This document shows positions 1 through 8,973 of a stretch of 64,000 nt of DNA, in pieces. Position 1 is the stretch's first letter, and each line of letters starts with the position of its first letter. The position numbers and the translations under genes are program-made. Source of the DNA: an uncultured Collinsella sp. (GTDB lineage: Bacteria; Actinomycetota; Coriobacteriia; Coriobacteriales; Coriobacteriaceae); assembly GCA_902465015.1 (NCBI GenBank), contig CABQLK010000002.1:1-64000 (forward strand), in the 5' to 3' direction. Below the pieces are notes generated by a model. It made no database searches. It saw only the letters and a program-made list of their open reading frames with translations, and had not been told where the DNA came from.

Positions 1-86
1 CTCCTCGCGTGCTGCGCTGGAAAACGCTTCGCGTTTCCTCAGCTCCGCACCCTGGCGGGTTCGAATCCCATGAAATGGGCCCAAAC
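1..86 (+). tRNA. possible 3' end of a tRNA with a long variable arm (truncated by window edge)
   Basis: The segment ends with a T-arm-like GGGTTCGAATCCC followed by an acceptor-like GAAATGGG and CCCA, and is preceded by a long imperfect hairpin (around 9-53) that would be an unusually long variable arm. This layout fits a class II tRNA (Ser, Leu or Sec). The 5' half and the anticodon lie outside the window, and the T stem has a C-A mismatch, so neither identity nor functionality can be settled. tRNA-Sec is conceivable because 8 nt follow the T stem before the CCA-like end. Confidence 0.35.
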
Positions 87-116
87 AAAAACGGTCCTCT
101 TTCGAGGACCGTTTCC
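86..116 (+). terminator. hairpin terminator after the tRNA-like end
   Basis: Perfect arms AAACGGTCCTC / GAGGACCGTTT around a TTTC loop, directly after the tRNA-like sequence. The T tract is weak, but position and arm length fit an end-of-transcript hairpin. Confidence 0.55.
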
Positions 117-123
117 AATTCAG

Positions 124-199
124 TGGTGGGCGATGAGGGATTCGAACCCCCAGCCTTGTGCGTGTAAAGCACCTGCGCTAACCGTTGCGCCAATCGCCC
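124..199 (-). tRNA. tRNA-Val (TAC)
   Basis: On the minus strand a complete cloverleaf runs from GGGCGAT to ATCGCCC-A-CCA. The anticodon arm GTGC-TTTACAC-GCAC gives anticodon TAC (valine). The T arm is GGGGG-TTCGAAT-CCCTC, and CCA is encoded in the DNA. Confidence 0.95.
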
Positions 200-256
200 G
201 CAGGGATTGAGTATAGCGGAAACCGTGGGCTGTTCACTGCTAATTCATAACGAAAC

Positions 257-2125
257 TTACGCGGCGACTTCGGCGCCCTTGTCCTCGTCGATAAAGAAGC
301 GCTTGTACCAGATGAGGAACGTCAACGTGGTATAGATCTTGCGCTGGTTGAGCGCGCGACCCTCAAAGTGATCGTCAAGCAGTTTCATGAGCGCATCGGT
401 GTCAAAGAAATCGTCAGCCCACGGTGCGGTGAAGTATTCCTTTACGTAGTCGTAGTACTTTTGCTCGCGCAGCCAGAACTTGACCGGTACGGGGAAGCCC
501 ACCTTCTTGCGCGTTGCCCACTCGTCGGGCAGCGTGCGGTTGGCAGCGTGACGCAGAACGAGCTTGCAGCCTTCTTCGTTAACACGGTAGTTGGCGGGAA
601 TGTGCTCGGCAAACTCCATGACCTTCTTGTCCAGGAACGGGACGCGAAGCTCCAGAGAATGCGCCATGCACATCTTGTCTGCCTTGAGCAGGATATCGCC
701 CGGTAGCCACATGTTCATATCCAGATACTGTTTCTTGGAAAGCTCGCAGCAGTTGGGAACCTGCTTGTAGTACTCGGCGCACATTTCGGCGGCGTTCTTG
801 CCGGTGTCATAAGCGGGCTTAAGCACCTCGTCGACCTCGGAGGGATCGAACACCTTTGCCTGACCCACGTACCAGCGCTCGGGAACTTCGGCGCATTTCG
901 TTAGGAAGTTGTGGCCCTTAAAGTAGGGGAGATGCTGAACGAGCGAGCCCAGGGCGCGACGTACGCCGAGCGGCACGCGCTTCTTAAAGGAGCGCATCTC
1001 GGGGGTGTCCTCGTACCACTCGTAGCCGGCAAACAGCTCGTCGGCACCCTCGCCCGAAAGGACGACGGTGACCTCTTCGGAAGCCATCTGCGCCAGATAG
1101 TACAGCGGCACGCTGGACAGGTTCGATTGCGGCTCGTCCATGTGGTACTGGATATCGGGCAGCGCATCGAAGAACTCGTCGGCGGTAATCATCTTGCGCA
1201 CGTTCTTGATGCCCAGCTTGTCGGAAAGCTCGGCAGCGTAGTTGGTCTCGTTGAAGTTCTTGTAATCGAAGCCGACAGAATACGTGGTGTCGGGCATGAG
1301 ACAGGCGGCAATGTAGCTGGAGTCCACGCCGCCAGAAAGGAACGAGCCCACCTTAACATCGGCGATTCGGTGTGCAGCGACGCTTTCGTGCACGACCTTG
1401 TCGCACTCGTCCACGTACTCCTCGAAGGTCTTGGAGTTGTCGTCGGTGAAGTCACAGCTCCAGTAACGCTTGATGTCCATGGTGTTGGTCGTCAGGTCAT
1501 ACGTAAAGCAATGCGCCGGGGCAAGCTTGAACACGCCCTTAAAGAAGGTCTCCTCCGTGGCGGGGAATTGCAGCGTCAGGTAGGGGCGCAGCGCGTCGTG
1601 GTTGACGGCCTTCTCAAATTTGGGATGGTCCAGGAAGCTCTTGATCTCGGAGCCAAACAGCAGCGAGCCATCGGATGCCTGGTAGTAATAGAACGGCTTG
1701 ATACCAAAGATGTCGCGAGCGCCAAAGAGTTTGTTCTTGTTCTGGTCGTGAATCACGAACGCGTACATGCCGCGCAGGCGGTTGACCAGGTCCTCGCCCC
1801 ACTCCTCGTAACCGTGTACCAGGACCTCGGTATCAGCGTTGCAGTGGAAGGCGTAGCCGGCTGCCTCCAGCTCGGCGCGAAGCTCCTGGAAGTTGTAGAT
1901 CTCTCCGTTGAAGACAATCGTGACCTTGCCGTCGTCGCTCGACATGGGCTGAGCTCCAGCTTCGGAAAGATCAAGAATCGAAAGACGACGGAAGCCAAGG
2001 GCAACGTTGTCGACGATATGCTGGCCGCCCATATCGGGACCACGGTGGATGATGCGATTCATCATAGCCGTGAGAACCAGCTCACTCTGTTCATCTGTAC
2101 CGGTAAAACCGACAAAACCGCACAT
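257..2125 (-). CDS. asnB: asparagine synthetase B, glutamine-hydrolysing
   Basis: A 622-residue protein that forms asparagine from aspartate, glutamine and ATP in the cytosol. The reading frame is open further upstream, but the start is set at Met followed by Cys (MCGFVGFTG): processing exposes Cys2 as the nucleophile of the class II glutamine amidotransferase domain, and AAAGGA lies just upstream. The N-terminal half carries the HRGPD and FNGEIYN amidotransferase motifs. The C-terminal synthetase half has the PP-loop SGGVDSSY and the SGEGADELF motif. It is a single gene ahead of tRNA-Val on the same strand, with a separate terminator (2251-2295) isolating it from the transporter gene upstream. 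The length is typical of the long AsnB group. Confidence 0.95.
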   Translation of the reverse strand: MCGFVGFTGTDEQSELVLTAMMNRIIHRGPDMGGQHIVDNVALGFRRLSILDLSEAGAQPMSSDDGKVTIVFNGEIYNFQELRAELEAAGYAFHCNADTEVLVHGYEEWGEDLVNRLRGMYAFVIHDQNKNKLFGARDIFGIKPFYYYQASDGSLLFGSEIKSFLDHPKFEKAVNHDALRPYLTLQFPATEETFFKGVFKLAPAHCFTYDLTTNTMDIKRYWSCDFTDDNSKTFEEYVDECDKVVHESVAAHRIADVKVGSFLSGGVDSSYIAACLMPDTTYSVGFDYKNFNETNYAAELSDKLGIKNVRKMITADEFFDALPDIQYHMDEPQSNLSSVPLYYLAQMASEEVTVVLSGEGADELFAGYEWYEDTPEMRSFKKRVPLGVRRALGSLVQHLPYFKGHNFLTKCAEVPERWYVGQAKVFDPSEVDEVLKPAYDTGKNAAEMCAEYYKQVPNCCELSKKQYLDMNMWLPGDILLKADKMCMAHSLELRVPFLDKKVMEFAEHIPANYRVNEEGCKLVLRHAANRTLPDEWATRKKVGFPVPVKFWLREQKYYDYVKEYFTAPWADDFFDTDALMKLLDDHFEGRALNQRKIYTTLTFLIWYKRFFIDEDKGAEVAA

Positions 2126-2250
2126 GCAAGATCCTTTCTGCTGACGGCTCAGGTGTACTGCCGCAAGGATTGTGGCAGCTGATGTCAAATAATCTTTACT
2201 ATCATGCCAATCTTTTGTTTCGTGATAGGGCATAAGCGCCGAGCGAACCG

Positions 2251-2295
2251 AAAAAACCACGGCCCGATCTTCAGACGAAGCGGCGGGCCGTGGTT
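2251..2295 (-). terminator. intrinsic terminator of the ABC transporter gene
   Basis: Arms AACCACGGCCCG (2255-2266) and CGGGCCGTGGTT (2284-2295). Read on the minus strand the hairpin is followed by a run of T (the A run at 2251-2256), so it ends transcription of the gene at 2317-4365 before asnB. Confidence 0.85.
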
Positions 2296-2316
2296 GCGAA
2301 TGCTATGTATGAGCGG

Positions 2317-4365
2317 TTAGCGCTTGCTGCGGTCGGCGAGACGGTGCTCCACCTTGGTGACGATGTGGATGAGCGGAATCGTCACGACCAGATAGTAAAG
2401 TGCGGCGCAAATGTAGGGCGTAATGTTGCCCGTGGTGGCCGTGAGGTTTTTGGAGAACAGCATGAGCTCCATGACGCCAACGCTCGAAAGCAGCGACGTG
2501 TCCTTGTACAGCATAACGAACTCGCTGGTCATAGTCGGTATAACGTAACGTACAGCCTGCGGGATCACGATGCGCGACATAACTTGGGACCAAGTCATGC
2601 CAAGCGAGTAAGCAGCTTCCGCTTGACCATGCGGTACGCTCTCGATGCCGGCACGGAAAATCTCGGCAAGATAGGCCGAACAGTTGATGGCGAGCACGCC
2701 AACGCCGAGCGGCAGATTGGGCACGTTGAGACCGATCATGGGGAACCCAAAGAACGCAATGTAGATCTGCAGGAAGAGCGGGGTTCCGCGCAGGACGTTG
2801 ATGTATGTCACGGCGATGCCGCGCAGCATACGACTATGACTGATTTTCATAAAGGCAAACAGCAAGCCGATGGGGATGGCGAGCGGAAAACCGATGGCGG
2901 TCACGGCAAGTGCTATGCCCCAGCCCTTAAAGAGCGAGGCGATTGAGGTGACGATAATCTGCGGCTTGCAGAACATGCCCAAAAACGGGTTGGAGTTCCA
3001 TGCGGCAACCCAAGGCTGGGCATCGAGCCAGGCGACGATTTCTTGCACCATGGTGCTCTCCGAGACGCTGATGGTGGGGCTCTCGGGAAGATCTCGCTTG
3101 TCGCCGTCGGTGACATAGCTGCCGGTGACGGCATAGGCACCCGCGTTGCTCGGGAATACGACGTCGGGGACGACAACGCGAATCTGCGAGCCGGCAGCGA
3201 CGGGATCGGCGAACTTGATGACGAGCTTTGAGCCGTCCAGCGAGCACGATGCCTTGACACCCGTCTGGTTCAGTCCGTCGAGCAGCGTGACCTTAACATC
3301 GGTGCTTTCAAATGACCCGCCTTCGGGCAGCTCAAGCTCAATTTGCGAAACGTCGCCCTCGTCGCTACCCGTTGTCGCTTCCCAGGTCAGGCGGGTTGCG
3401 ATGCCGCCGAGCACGCCGTTGCCGCCGTCTTCGTTTGACTTGGCGGTCGCCGAGGTGACGGCGAGTGAAGCGCCCGTCGCGTCCTCTGAGCTCGAGGCAT
3501 CCTCGTTATCGGACCCGCTCGTGGGTGCCATGCCAAACCACTTCTCGTACAGTTTGTCATAGGCGCCGGAGCTCTTGATCTTGGCAAGGGCATCGTTGAT
3601 GGCCTGTGTCAGCTCGGGGTTGTCTTTAGAGACGGCAATGCCAAACTGCTCGCCCGTCGGAACCTCTTTGATGATCTCCATACCGGTAAAGGAGTTCGAA
3701 ACCATCCACTGCTCAACGGGAAGATCGCATACGACCGCCTGGCACTGACTACTCATGACGGCGGTGAAGGCTGCCGTCCAGTCGTCAAAGTTGACGGTGG
3801 TTGCCTGCGGCAGGTTCTCGATTGCCCACTCCTCGGATGTGGTGCCCGACTGCACGGCAATTTTGACGCCCGGTGCGTTGAGGCTATCGACCGCGTCGTA
3901 TCCAGTGTTCTTTGCAACTGCGACGCCCTGGTTGGAGTCGATATAGGGATCGGTGAAGTCGACCTCTTTCTTGCGCTCATCGGTAATCGTGATGTTACAT
4001 GCGCCGACATCAGTCTTTACACCCTGTTTGACCATGGGGATAATGCCGTCGAACTTTTGCGCCGGCAAGTAGTTGAGCTCCAGACCGAGCTCGTCCGCGA
4101 TCATGCCCATGAGTTCATAGGTAAAGCCCTGGTCTTCGCCGGAATCGTTGACGTATTCAAACGGGGGCGTGGCCAAGTCACTTGCGACGGTGAGCTTGCC
4201 ATTCTCGACGAGTGTGTAGGTGCTCGAGGCGTTCTGGGAGGACGAACAGCCGCTCGCGCCGATGATGGTGGCAAGGGCCACAACGATCGTCGCGAAGGCG
4301 CAGACGATGTGCCGGGTCAACTGGACATGTGCCGAGCGGTGGCGACGTTCGAAGTGTCGTTTCAT
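2317..4365 (-). CDS. fused substrate-binding protein / permease of a polar amino acid-type ABC importer
   Basis: 682 residues. The start at 4365 is chosen for AAAGGA upstream; the frame extends 15 codons further without a site. Order of parts: a basic N-terminus and a hydrophobic segment ending in a lipobox-like ASGC (about residue 40); a SBP_bac_3-type binding domain (about 55-280, with KLTVASDLATPPFE and DFTDPYI); a Ser/Asp/Glu-rich linker; a beta-rich segment of about 110 residues (about 325-435) that I do not recognise; and a HisM/GlnP-type permease with about five membrane segments (about 468-680) and an EAA loop (EAAYSLGMTW). Binding-protein/permease fusions are known in Gram-positive GlnP-type importers, but the extra beta-rich segment is not usual. 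No ATPase gene is adjacent, so it must borrow one encoded elsewhere. Substrate is unknown; glutamine, arginine or another polar amino acid are possible. Confidence 0.85.
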   Translation of the reverse strand: MKRHFERRHRSAHVQLTRHIVCAFATIVVALATIIGASGCSSSQNASSTYTLVENGKLTVASDLATPPFEYVNDSGEDQGFTYELMGMIADELGLELNYLPAQKFDGIIPMVKQGVKTDVGACNITITDERKKEVDFTDPYIDSNQGVAVAKNTGYDAVDSLNAPGVKIAVQSGTTSEEWAIENLPQATTVNFDDWTAAFTAVMSSQCQAVVCDLPVEQWMVSNSFTGMEIIKEVPTGEQFGIAVSKDNPELTQAINDALAKIKSSGAYDKLYEKWFGMAPTSGSDNEDASSSEDATGASLAVTSATAKSNEDGGNGVLGGIATRLTWEATTGSDEGDVSQIELELPEGGSFESTDVKVTLLDGLNQTGVKASCSLDGSKLVIKFADPVAAGSQIRVVVPDVVFPSNAGAYAVTGSYVTDGDKRDLPESPTISVSESTMVQEIVAWLDAQPWVAAWNSNPFLGMFCKPQIIVTSIASLFKGWGIALAVTAIGFPLAIPIGLLFAFMKISHSRMLRGIAVTYINVLRGTPLFLQIYIAFFGFPMIGLNVPNLPLGVGVLAINCSAYLAEIFRAGIESVPHGQAEAAYSLGMTWSQVMSRIVIPQAVRYVIPTMTSEFVMLYKDTSLLSSVGVMELMLFSKNLTATTGNITPYICAALYYLVVTIPLIHIVTKVEHRLADRSKR

Positions 4366-4649
4366 CTGGAATCCTTTGCTTGGGCATGATGGGTCGGCAT
4401 TGCGGGTCAATGAGGCACATCAAGACATTTGGATAAAGAATAGCACCCAGATTTCCTTGTTTTTACACGGGGTGGACACTGTTGTCATTTATTAACCCAC
4501 AGCACAGTCCATGCAATTTTTTAGAAGGCTGCAATGCGCGCAAGGCCAGGTGGCATATTAGGATGGTTGATAATACAGAATGTTTCATCGTTTCTGCCGC
4601 GGGACGTCTTTTGCCCTTTAAGGCTGAATTTAGCGAGAGAGGTCTTTGT

Positions 4650-6167
4650 ATGTCGAGTCCGACACAAGAGAAGCTAACTCTGATGCGCTATATAGAGTTG
4701 CTCGAGGAAGATGACCTTGTTGTTTCCAGACCGAGCGCTTCGTGCGACCAGCGCATTGAGTTTGCGACTGATGACTCGCGCCAGGTGCGTCCGGGCACGT
4801 TGTTCGTCTGCAAGGGCCGTGCGTTTAAGCGCGAGTACCTGCTTTCGGCAATCGCCGATGGCGCCGTGGCCTACGTTTCCGAGGTCGATTACGATGTTGA
4901 TCTTCCCGCGGTGATTGTGAGTGATATTCGTCGCACGCTCGCCGTGGTGGCAGATGCCTTTTATGGGCACCCGTCGGGTAAGGTGAAGGTCTGCGCCTTT
5001 ACAGGCACCAAGGGCAAGTCGACCTGTAGCTTTTATCTGCGCGGCATTCTCGCCAACGAGGCCAAGCTTACGGGCTGTCATCGGCCCGCTCTTAATACGG
5101 GCATTGAGTTCGACGACGGCATCGAGGCAGGCCCTTCTAAACTGACGACTCCCGAATCCTTCCTGCTGCAGTCTCGCATTGCGCATGCTGCGGAGGCGGG
5201 TGCCCCGTGGCTGGTTATGGAGGCATCGAGCCAGGGCCTCAAATACGAGCGCACGGGCAAGATCGCCTTTGAAGTCGGCGCCTTTACCAATATCGGCGAG
5301 GATCACATTTCGCCGATTGAGCATCCGACGCTCGAGGATTACTTTGCCAGCAAGCTCAAAATCTTCTCGCAGAGCCGTTTTGCCGTGGTCAATCTCGATA
5401 TGGATAAGGTCGATCGCGTGCTCGAGGCGGCATCTCGTTGCGAACGTACGGTGACGTTCTCCCTGACCGACGAGCGTGCCGACGTGCTTGCGCTGGCGAT
5501 TCGTAATGGCGACTGCGGCGTGGTGGCAACGGTGCGCACGCCCCGCTTTACGCGCGACATTGTGATTCCCACGCCGGTTAAGTTCAATGTGTCCAACGCG
5601 CTTGCCGCTATTGCCTGCGCCGAGGCCCTGGGCATTTCCGAAGAGGGTATCGTCCACGGCTTTGAGGGCGTCTTCGTTCCCGGCCGTATGGAGCTCTATC
5701 CGTCCGTATCGGGCAAAATCCTGGGAATCGTCGATTTTGCACATAACGGCATGAGCCTCGAGACGCTCCTGCGTGACTTGCGCGAGAACTATCCCGAGCG
5801 CGAGCTGGCGGTTGTATTTGGCGCTACGGGCGGTAAGGGTGTCGATCGACGCACCACGATGGGCATCGCCGCTGGCAAGTATGCCGACCGAATCGTGATT
5901 ACCGAGGATGACCCCGGCCCCGAGGATGTCGAGGATATCTGCGCCGAGATCGCGCGCAACGTTCAAGCGCAGGGAAATGATAACTGGCAAATCGTGACTG
6001 ATCGCGTTGCCGCTATCGAGACTGCCGTGCGCGAAACCGTCCGTCCTGCCGTGGTCATCGTGACCGGTAAGGGCGAGGAAGAGCGTATGCTGCGCAAGAA
6101 CGGACCCGAGCCTTGTGAGCGCGACGGTTCGATTCTCAAGCACGCCCTTGCGGCGTACGACGCCTAA
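4650..6167 (+). CDS. murE: UDP-N-acetylmuramyl-tripeptide synthetase family ligase (MurE-like)
   Basis: A 505-residue Mur ligase that adds the third amino acid to UDP-MurNAc-L-Ala-D-Glu in the cytosol. The start at 4650 has GAGAGAGG upstream; the frame is open further 5'. The N-terminal uridine-binding part contains TDDSRQVRPGTLFVC. The central ATPase part has the P-loop GTKGKST (about residue 117) and the NIGEDHI segment. The C-terminal part has the amino-acid-selecting loop DDPGPED in place of the DNPR motif of meso-diaminopimelate enzymes. This suggests L-lysine or L-ornithine as substrate (inference). It is followed by a HAD hydrolase gene 33 bp downstream. A second murE elsewhere in the genome cannot be excluded. 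Confidence 0.85.
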   Translation: MSSPTQEKLTLMRYIELLEEDDLVVSRPSASCDQRIEFATDDSRQVRPGTLFVCKGRAFKREYLLSAIADGAVAYVSEVDYDVDLPAVIVSDIRRTLAVVADAFYGHPSGKVKVCAFTGTKGKSTCSFYLRGILANEAKLTGCHRPALNTGIEFDDGIEAGPSKLTTPESFLLQSRIAHAAEAGAPWLVMEASSQGLKYERTGKIAFEVGAFTNIGEDHISPIEHPTLEDYFASKLKIFSQSRFAVVNLDMDKVDRVLEAASRCERTVTFSLTDERADVLALAIRNGDCGVVATVRTPRFTRDIVIPTPVKFNVSNALAAIACAEALGISEEGIVHGFEGVFVPGRMELYPSVSGKILGIVDFAHNGMSLETLLRDLRENYPERELAVVFGATGGKGVDRRTTMGIAAGKYADRIVITEDDPGPEDVEDICAEIARNVQAQGNDNWQIVTDRVAAIETAVRETVRPAVVIVTGKGEEERMLRKNGPEPCERDGSILKHALAAYDA

Positions 6168-6200
6168 GACCAGAAGCCCCTTCTACGTAATGGAGTGACC

Positions 6201-7112
6201 ATGTCCCACAATACCCTGCCGACCGTCGCTGAGCTTTCGGGCGAGATGCGCGAGCGTCTTGCCAAGGTTAAGTACGTCTTTACCGACCTGGACGCCACCA
6301 TGCTCGCGCCCGGCTCGTGCGTGCTGCGCGACAACGACGGCAACCCCTCGACCAAGCTCGTCGAGGCTGTCGTGGCACTTGCCCGCGCCGGCATCCAGGT
6401 GGTCCCCACCTCGGGCCGCAACCGCACCATGATCCACGAGGATGCACGCGTGCTCGGCCTCAACTCCTACATCGGCGAGATGGGTGGCCTGGTCATGTAC
6501 GATCTCAAGGCCAACGATTGGGAGTATCTGACCGGCGATATGCCCTACGACCCCGCCTGCGGCCTCACGCCACATCAGGTGATCGAGCAGACCGGCGTGT
6601 GCGAGAAGATTCTCGCCCGCTGGCCGCATAAGATCGAGTACCACAACGACATGTCGACTGGCTACAAGTACCGCGAGGTCACCGTCGGCATGCGCGGCGA
6701 TGTGCCCGACGACGAGGTCCAGGCCATTCTTGACGAGGCCGGCTGCGGCCTGGTCTGGGCCTGCAACGGTCACCTGACCCATCTGTCCAAGCCGACGACG
6801 CTCGAGCTCGAACGCGTCGAGGATGGCCGCGCGTTTAACATCAATCCCGCCGGCCTCAACAAGGGCGTTGCCATCGCGCGCTTCTGCGAGCACCTTGGTA
6901 TCGAGCGCGAGGAGACGCTGGCGCTCGGCGATTCCGAGTCCGACTTCTACATGGCCGACCACGTGGGCACGTTCTGCCTGGTCGAGAACGGTTTGACCAG
7001 CGCCGGCGCGCCCGAGTTCCTGGATGTTTGCGATAACGCCTACGTCACGCGCGGCAAGATTGTCGATGGCTGGGCGGCAACGGCAGAGCTGCTCGTCGCG
7101 GCCCGTTCGTAG
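6201..7112 (+). CDS. HAD-superfamily (Cof-type) phosphatase
   Basis: 303 residues. The start ATG at 6201 is preceded by TGGAG; a GTG two codons earlier lies inside that ribosome site. Motif I is FTDLDATML near residue 30 (nucleophile Asp and acid/base Asp). Motif II is PTSGRN, and motif IV is GDSESDFYMAD (about 240-250) binding Mg2+. The cap arrangement is that of Cof/phosphoglycolate-type hydrolases acting on small phosphorylated sugars or nucleotides. The stop overlaps the region just before murI. Substrate cannot be told from the sequence. Confidence 0.85.
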   Translation: MSHNTLPTVAELSGEMRERLAKVKYVFTDLDATMLAPGSCVLRDNDGNPSTKLVEAVVALARAGIQVVPTSGRNRTMIHEDARVLGLNSYIGEMGGLVMYDLKANDWEYLTGDMPYDPACGLTPHQVIEQTGVCEKILARWPHKIEYHNDMSTGYKYREVTVGMRGDVPDDEVQAILDEAGCGLVWACNGHLTHLSKPTTLELERVEDGRAFNINPAGLNKGVAIARFCEHLGIEREETLALGDSESDFYMADHVGTFCLVENGLTSAGAPEFLDVCDNAYVTRGKIVDGWAATAELLVAARS

Positions 7113-7165
7113 TGCGGTCCTATCGCGCTGAGCCATATCTTTTCGAGAGAGAATCTGGTGAGGTA

Positions 7166-8050
7166 ATGTCCGATATCGAGAATCCGGCAGGCGACACGCG
7201 CCCGATTGGCGTGTTCGATTCTGGTCTGGGCGGTCTGACGGTTGCACGCGCCATCGCAACGGCGTTGCCGCACGAGTCCGTCTACTACTTTGGCGACACC
7301 AAGCGCTGCCCCTACGGCACCCGCACCGAGGACGAGGTGCGCTCGTTTGCACTGCAGGCGGGCCGTTGGCTGTCGAAGCACGACGTCAAGATCATGGTCA
7401 TCGCCTGCAATACGGCGACCGCTGCGGCCTTGCGTTTGGCCCAGCAGGTGCTCGACGTCCCCGTCATCGGTGTGATCGCTCCGGGCGCACGCGCGGCAAT
7501 CAACAGCACTCGCACGCGCCGGGTGGGCGTGCTCGCCACCAACCTCACCATTCGCTCAGGCGCTTACACGCGTGCCATCCAGGACCTGGATGCCGGCGTC
7601 GACGTGTATGGATGCCCGGCTTCGAGTTTTGTCGAGGTCGTTGAGCACGAGCTCGCCTCGGGCGCGCATCTGCAAGAGCAGTGGCTCGAGAACGAGGACA
7701 TCTTTGATACGCCTGCCGTACGCGCGCTGGTCGGTGCCACGGTTGAACCGCTGCGCGACCACGGCATCGATACCGTGGTGCTCGGCTGCACGCATTTTCC
7801 GCTGCTCGTGGGGCCTATTCGCCATGCGCTGGGTCCCGGAGTGCGCGTGGTGAGCTCTGCCGAGGAGACCACGCGCGAGCTGACCGATATTCTCACGCGC
7901 CGCGAGCAGCTGGCAGGCGACGCAGCCGAGCCGCAGCATCGTTTTGCAACGACGTCCGATAACATTGCCGAGTTTGCGGTGGCGGGCAGCTTTATCTTTG
8001 GCCAGCCGCTCAAGAGCATTGAGCATATCGATATCGACGAACTGAAATAG
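7166..8050 (+). CDS. murI: glutamate racemase
   Basis: 294 residues. Interconverts L- and D-glutamate to supply D-Glu for peptidoglycan. The start at 7166 is preceded by GGTGAGG at short spacing; a GTG at 7112 in frame has no ribosome site. IGVFDSGLGGLTV and FGDTKRCPYG are classical MurI motifs. The two catalytic cysteines are in IACNTAT (about residue 75) and LGCTHFPLL (about 190). The order murI-rph-rdgB is conserved in Firmicutes, and the murE-like gene lies 1 kb upstream. Confidence 0.95.
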   Translation: MSDIENPAGDTRPIGVFDSGLGGLTVARAIATALPHESVYYFGDTKRCPYGTRTEDEVRSFALQAGRWLSKHDVKIMVIACNTATAAALRLAQQVLDVPVIGVIAPGARAAINSTRTRRVGVLATNLTIRSGAYTRAIQDLDAGVDVYGCPASSFVEVVEHELASGAHLQEQWLENEDIFDTPAVRALVGATVEPLRDHGIDTVVLGCTHFPLLVGPIRHALGPGVRVVSSAEETTRELTDILTRREQLAGDAAEPQHRFATTSDNIAEFAVAGSFIFGQPLKSIEHIDIDELK

Positions 8051-8105
8051 ATAAAAGGTCACCGACCAAAAGCTCACGTTCACCTTTTGCCGAAAGGATT
8101 TTTCC

Positions 8106-8831
8106 ATGGAGTATATGCAGGTCAATCGCGCCAACGGCCGCGCCGCCGATGAGCTGCGCCCCATCAAGCTTACCCGCGGCGTCATGAAGCACGCCCACGG
8201 TTCGTGCCTGGCCGAGTTTGGCGATACGCGCGTGCTGTGCGCCGCCACCATCGAGGAGGGCGTGCCGGGCTGGCGCAAGGGCGCCAAGGCCGGTTGGGTA
8301 ACGGCGGAGTACGCCATGCTGCCGGCATCGACCGGCAAGCGCTGCAAGCGCGAGCATGCCAACCGCAAGGGTCGCTCCATGGAGATCGAGCGCCTCATCG
8401 GCCGCAGCCTGCGTACCGTCGTCAATATGAAGGCACTCGGCGAGTACACCGTTACCATCGACTGCGACGTGATTCAGGCAGACGGCGGCACGCGAACGGC
8501 GAGCATTACCGGCGCCTGGGTGGCGCTGCACGACGCCCTTGCCATGTGGGTCGAGGCGGGTAAGCTCGAGCGCATCCCGCTCACGGGCCAGGTCGCCGCG
8601 ATTTCCATGGGTGTTGTCGACGGCAACACCCTGCTCGACCTGGATTATTCCGAGGACAGTCACGCCGAGGTCGACATGAACCTTGTCGCCACCGATACCG
8701 GCGAGATGATCGAGCTCCAGGGCACCGGCGAGCAGGCGCCCTTCGACCGCAAGCGCCTCAATGCCCTGCTCGATTTGGGCGACAAGGGCATTGCCGAGCT
8801 CATCGAGCTCCAGCGCCAAGCCCTCGTCTAA
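8106..8831 (+). CDS. rph: ribonuclease PH
   Basis: 241 residues. A phosphorolytic 3'-5' exoribonuclease that trims tRNA 3' ends; the active form is a hexamer. The start has AAAGGA upstream. The motif RANGRAADELRPI at the N-terminus, GFTRVLC-like GDTRVLCAAT, KRCKREHANRKGRSMEIERLIGRS-type Arg-rich surface (about 80-100) and the phosphate-site DCDVIQADGGTRTASI are all present. A GGGACAGG-core hairpin begins inside its TAA stop codon. The rdgB gene follows after about 140 bp. Confidence 0.96.
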   Translation: MEYMQVNRANGRAADELRPIKLTRGVMKHAHGSCLAEFGDTRVLCAATIEEGVPGWRKGAKAGWVTAEYAMLPASTGKRCKREHANRKGRSMEIERLIGRSLRTVVNMKALGEYTVTIDCDVIQADGGTRTASITGAWVALHDALAMWVEAGKLERIPLTGQVAAISMGVVDGNTLLDLDYSEDSHAEVDMNLVATDTGEMIELQGTGEQAPFDRKRLNALLDLGDKGIAELIELQRQALV

Positions 8832-8867
8832 CCTGCCAAAAAGGGACAGGTTTATTTTGGTAGGTTT
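8830..8867 (+). repeat. stop-codon-abutting hairpin element, GGGACAGG core (copy 1)
   Basis: Arms AACCTGCCAAAA (8830-8841) and TTTTGGTAGGTT (8855-8866) enclose AAGGGACAGGTTTA. The first arm includes the AA of the rph stop codon. A near-identical copy sits in the same position after the ABC ATPase gene (42416-42455, minus strand). Confidence 0.85.
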
Positions 8868-8973
8868 TATCTGCGGAAACGCTGAACTGTAAGGCTGCTG
8901 CTGCGCGAGGGGAGGGGCTCGAGAGCCCAATTACCTTTTGTGTGGCGTTGTTATAAGAACAAGGAGGCCAGCT

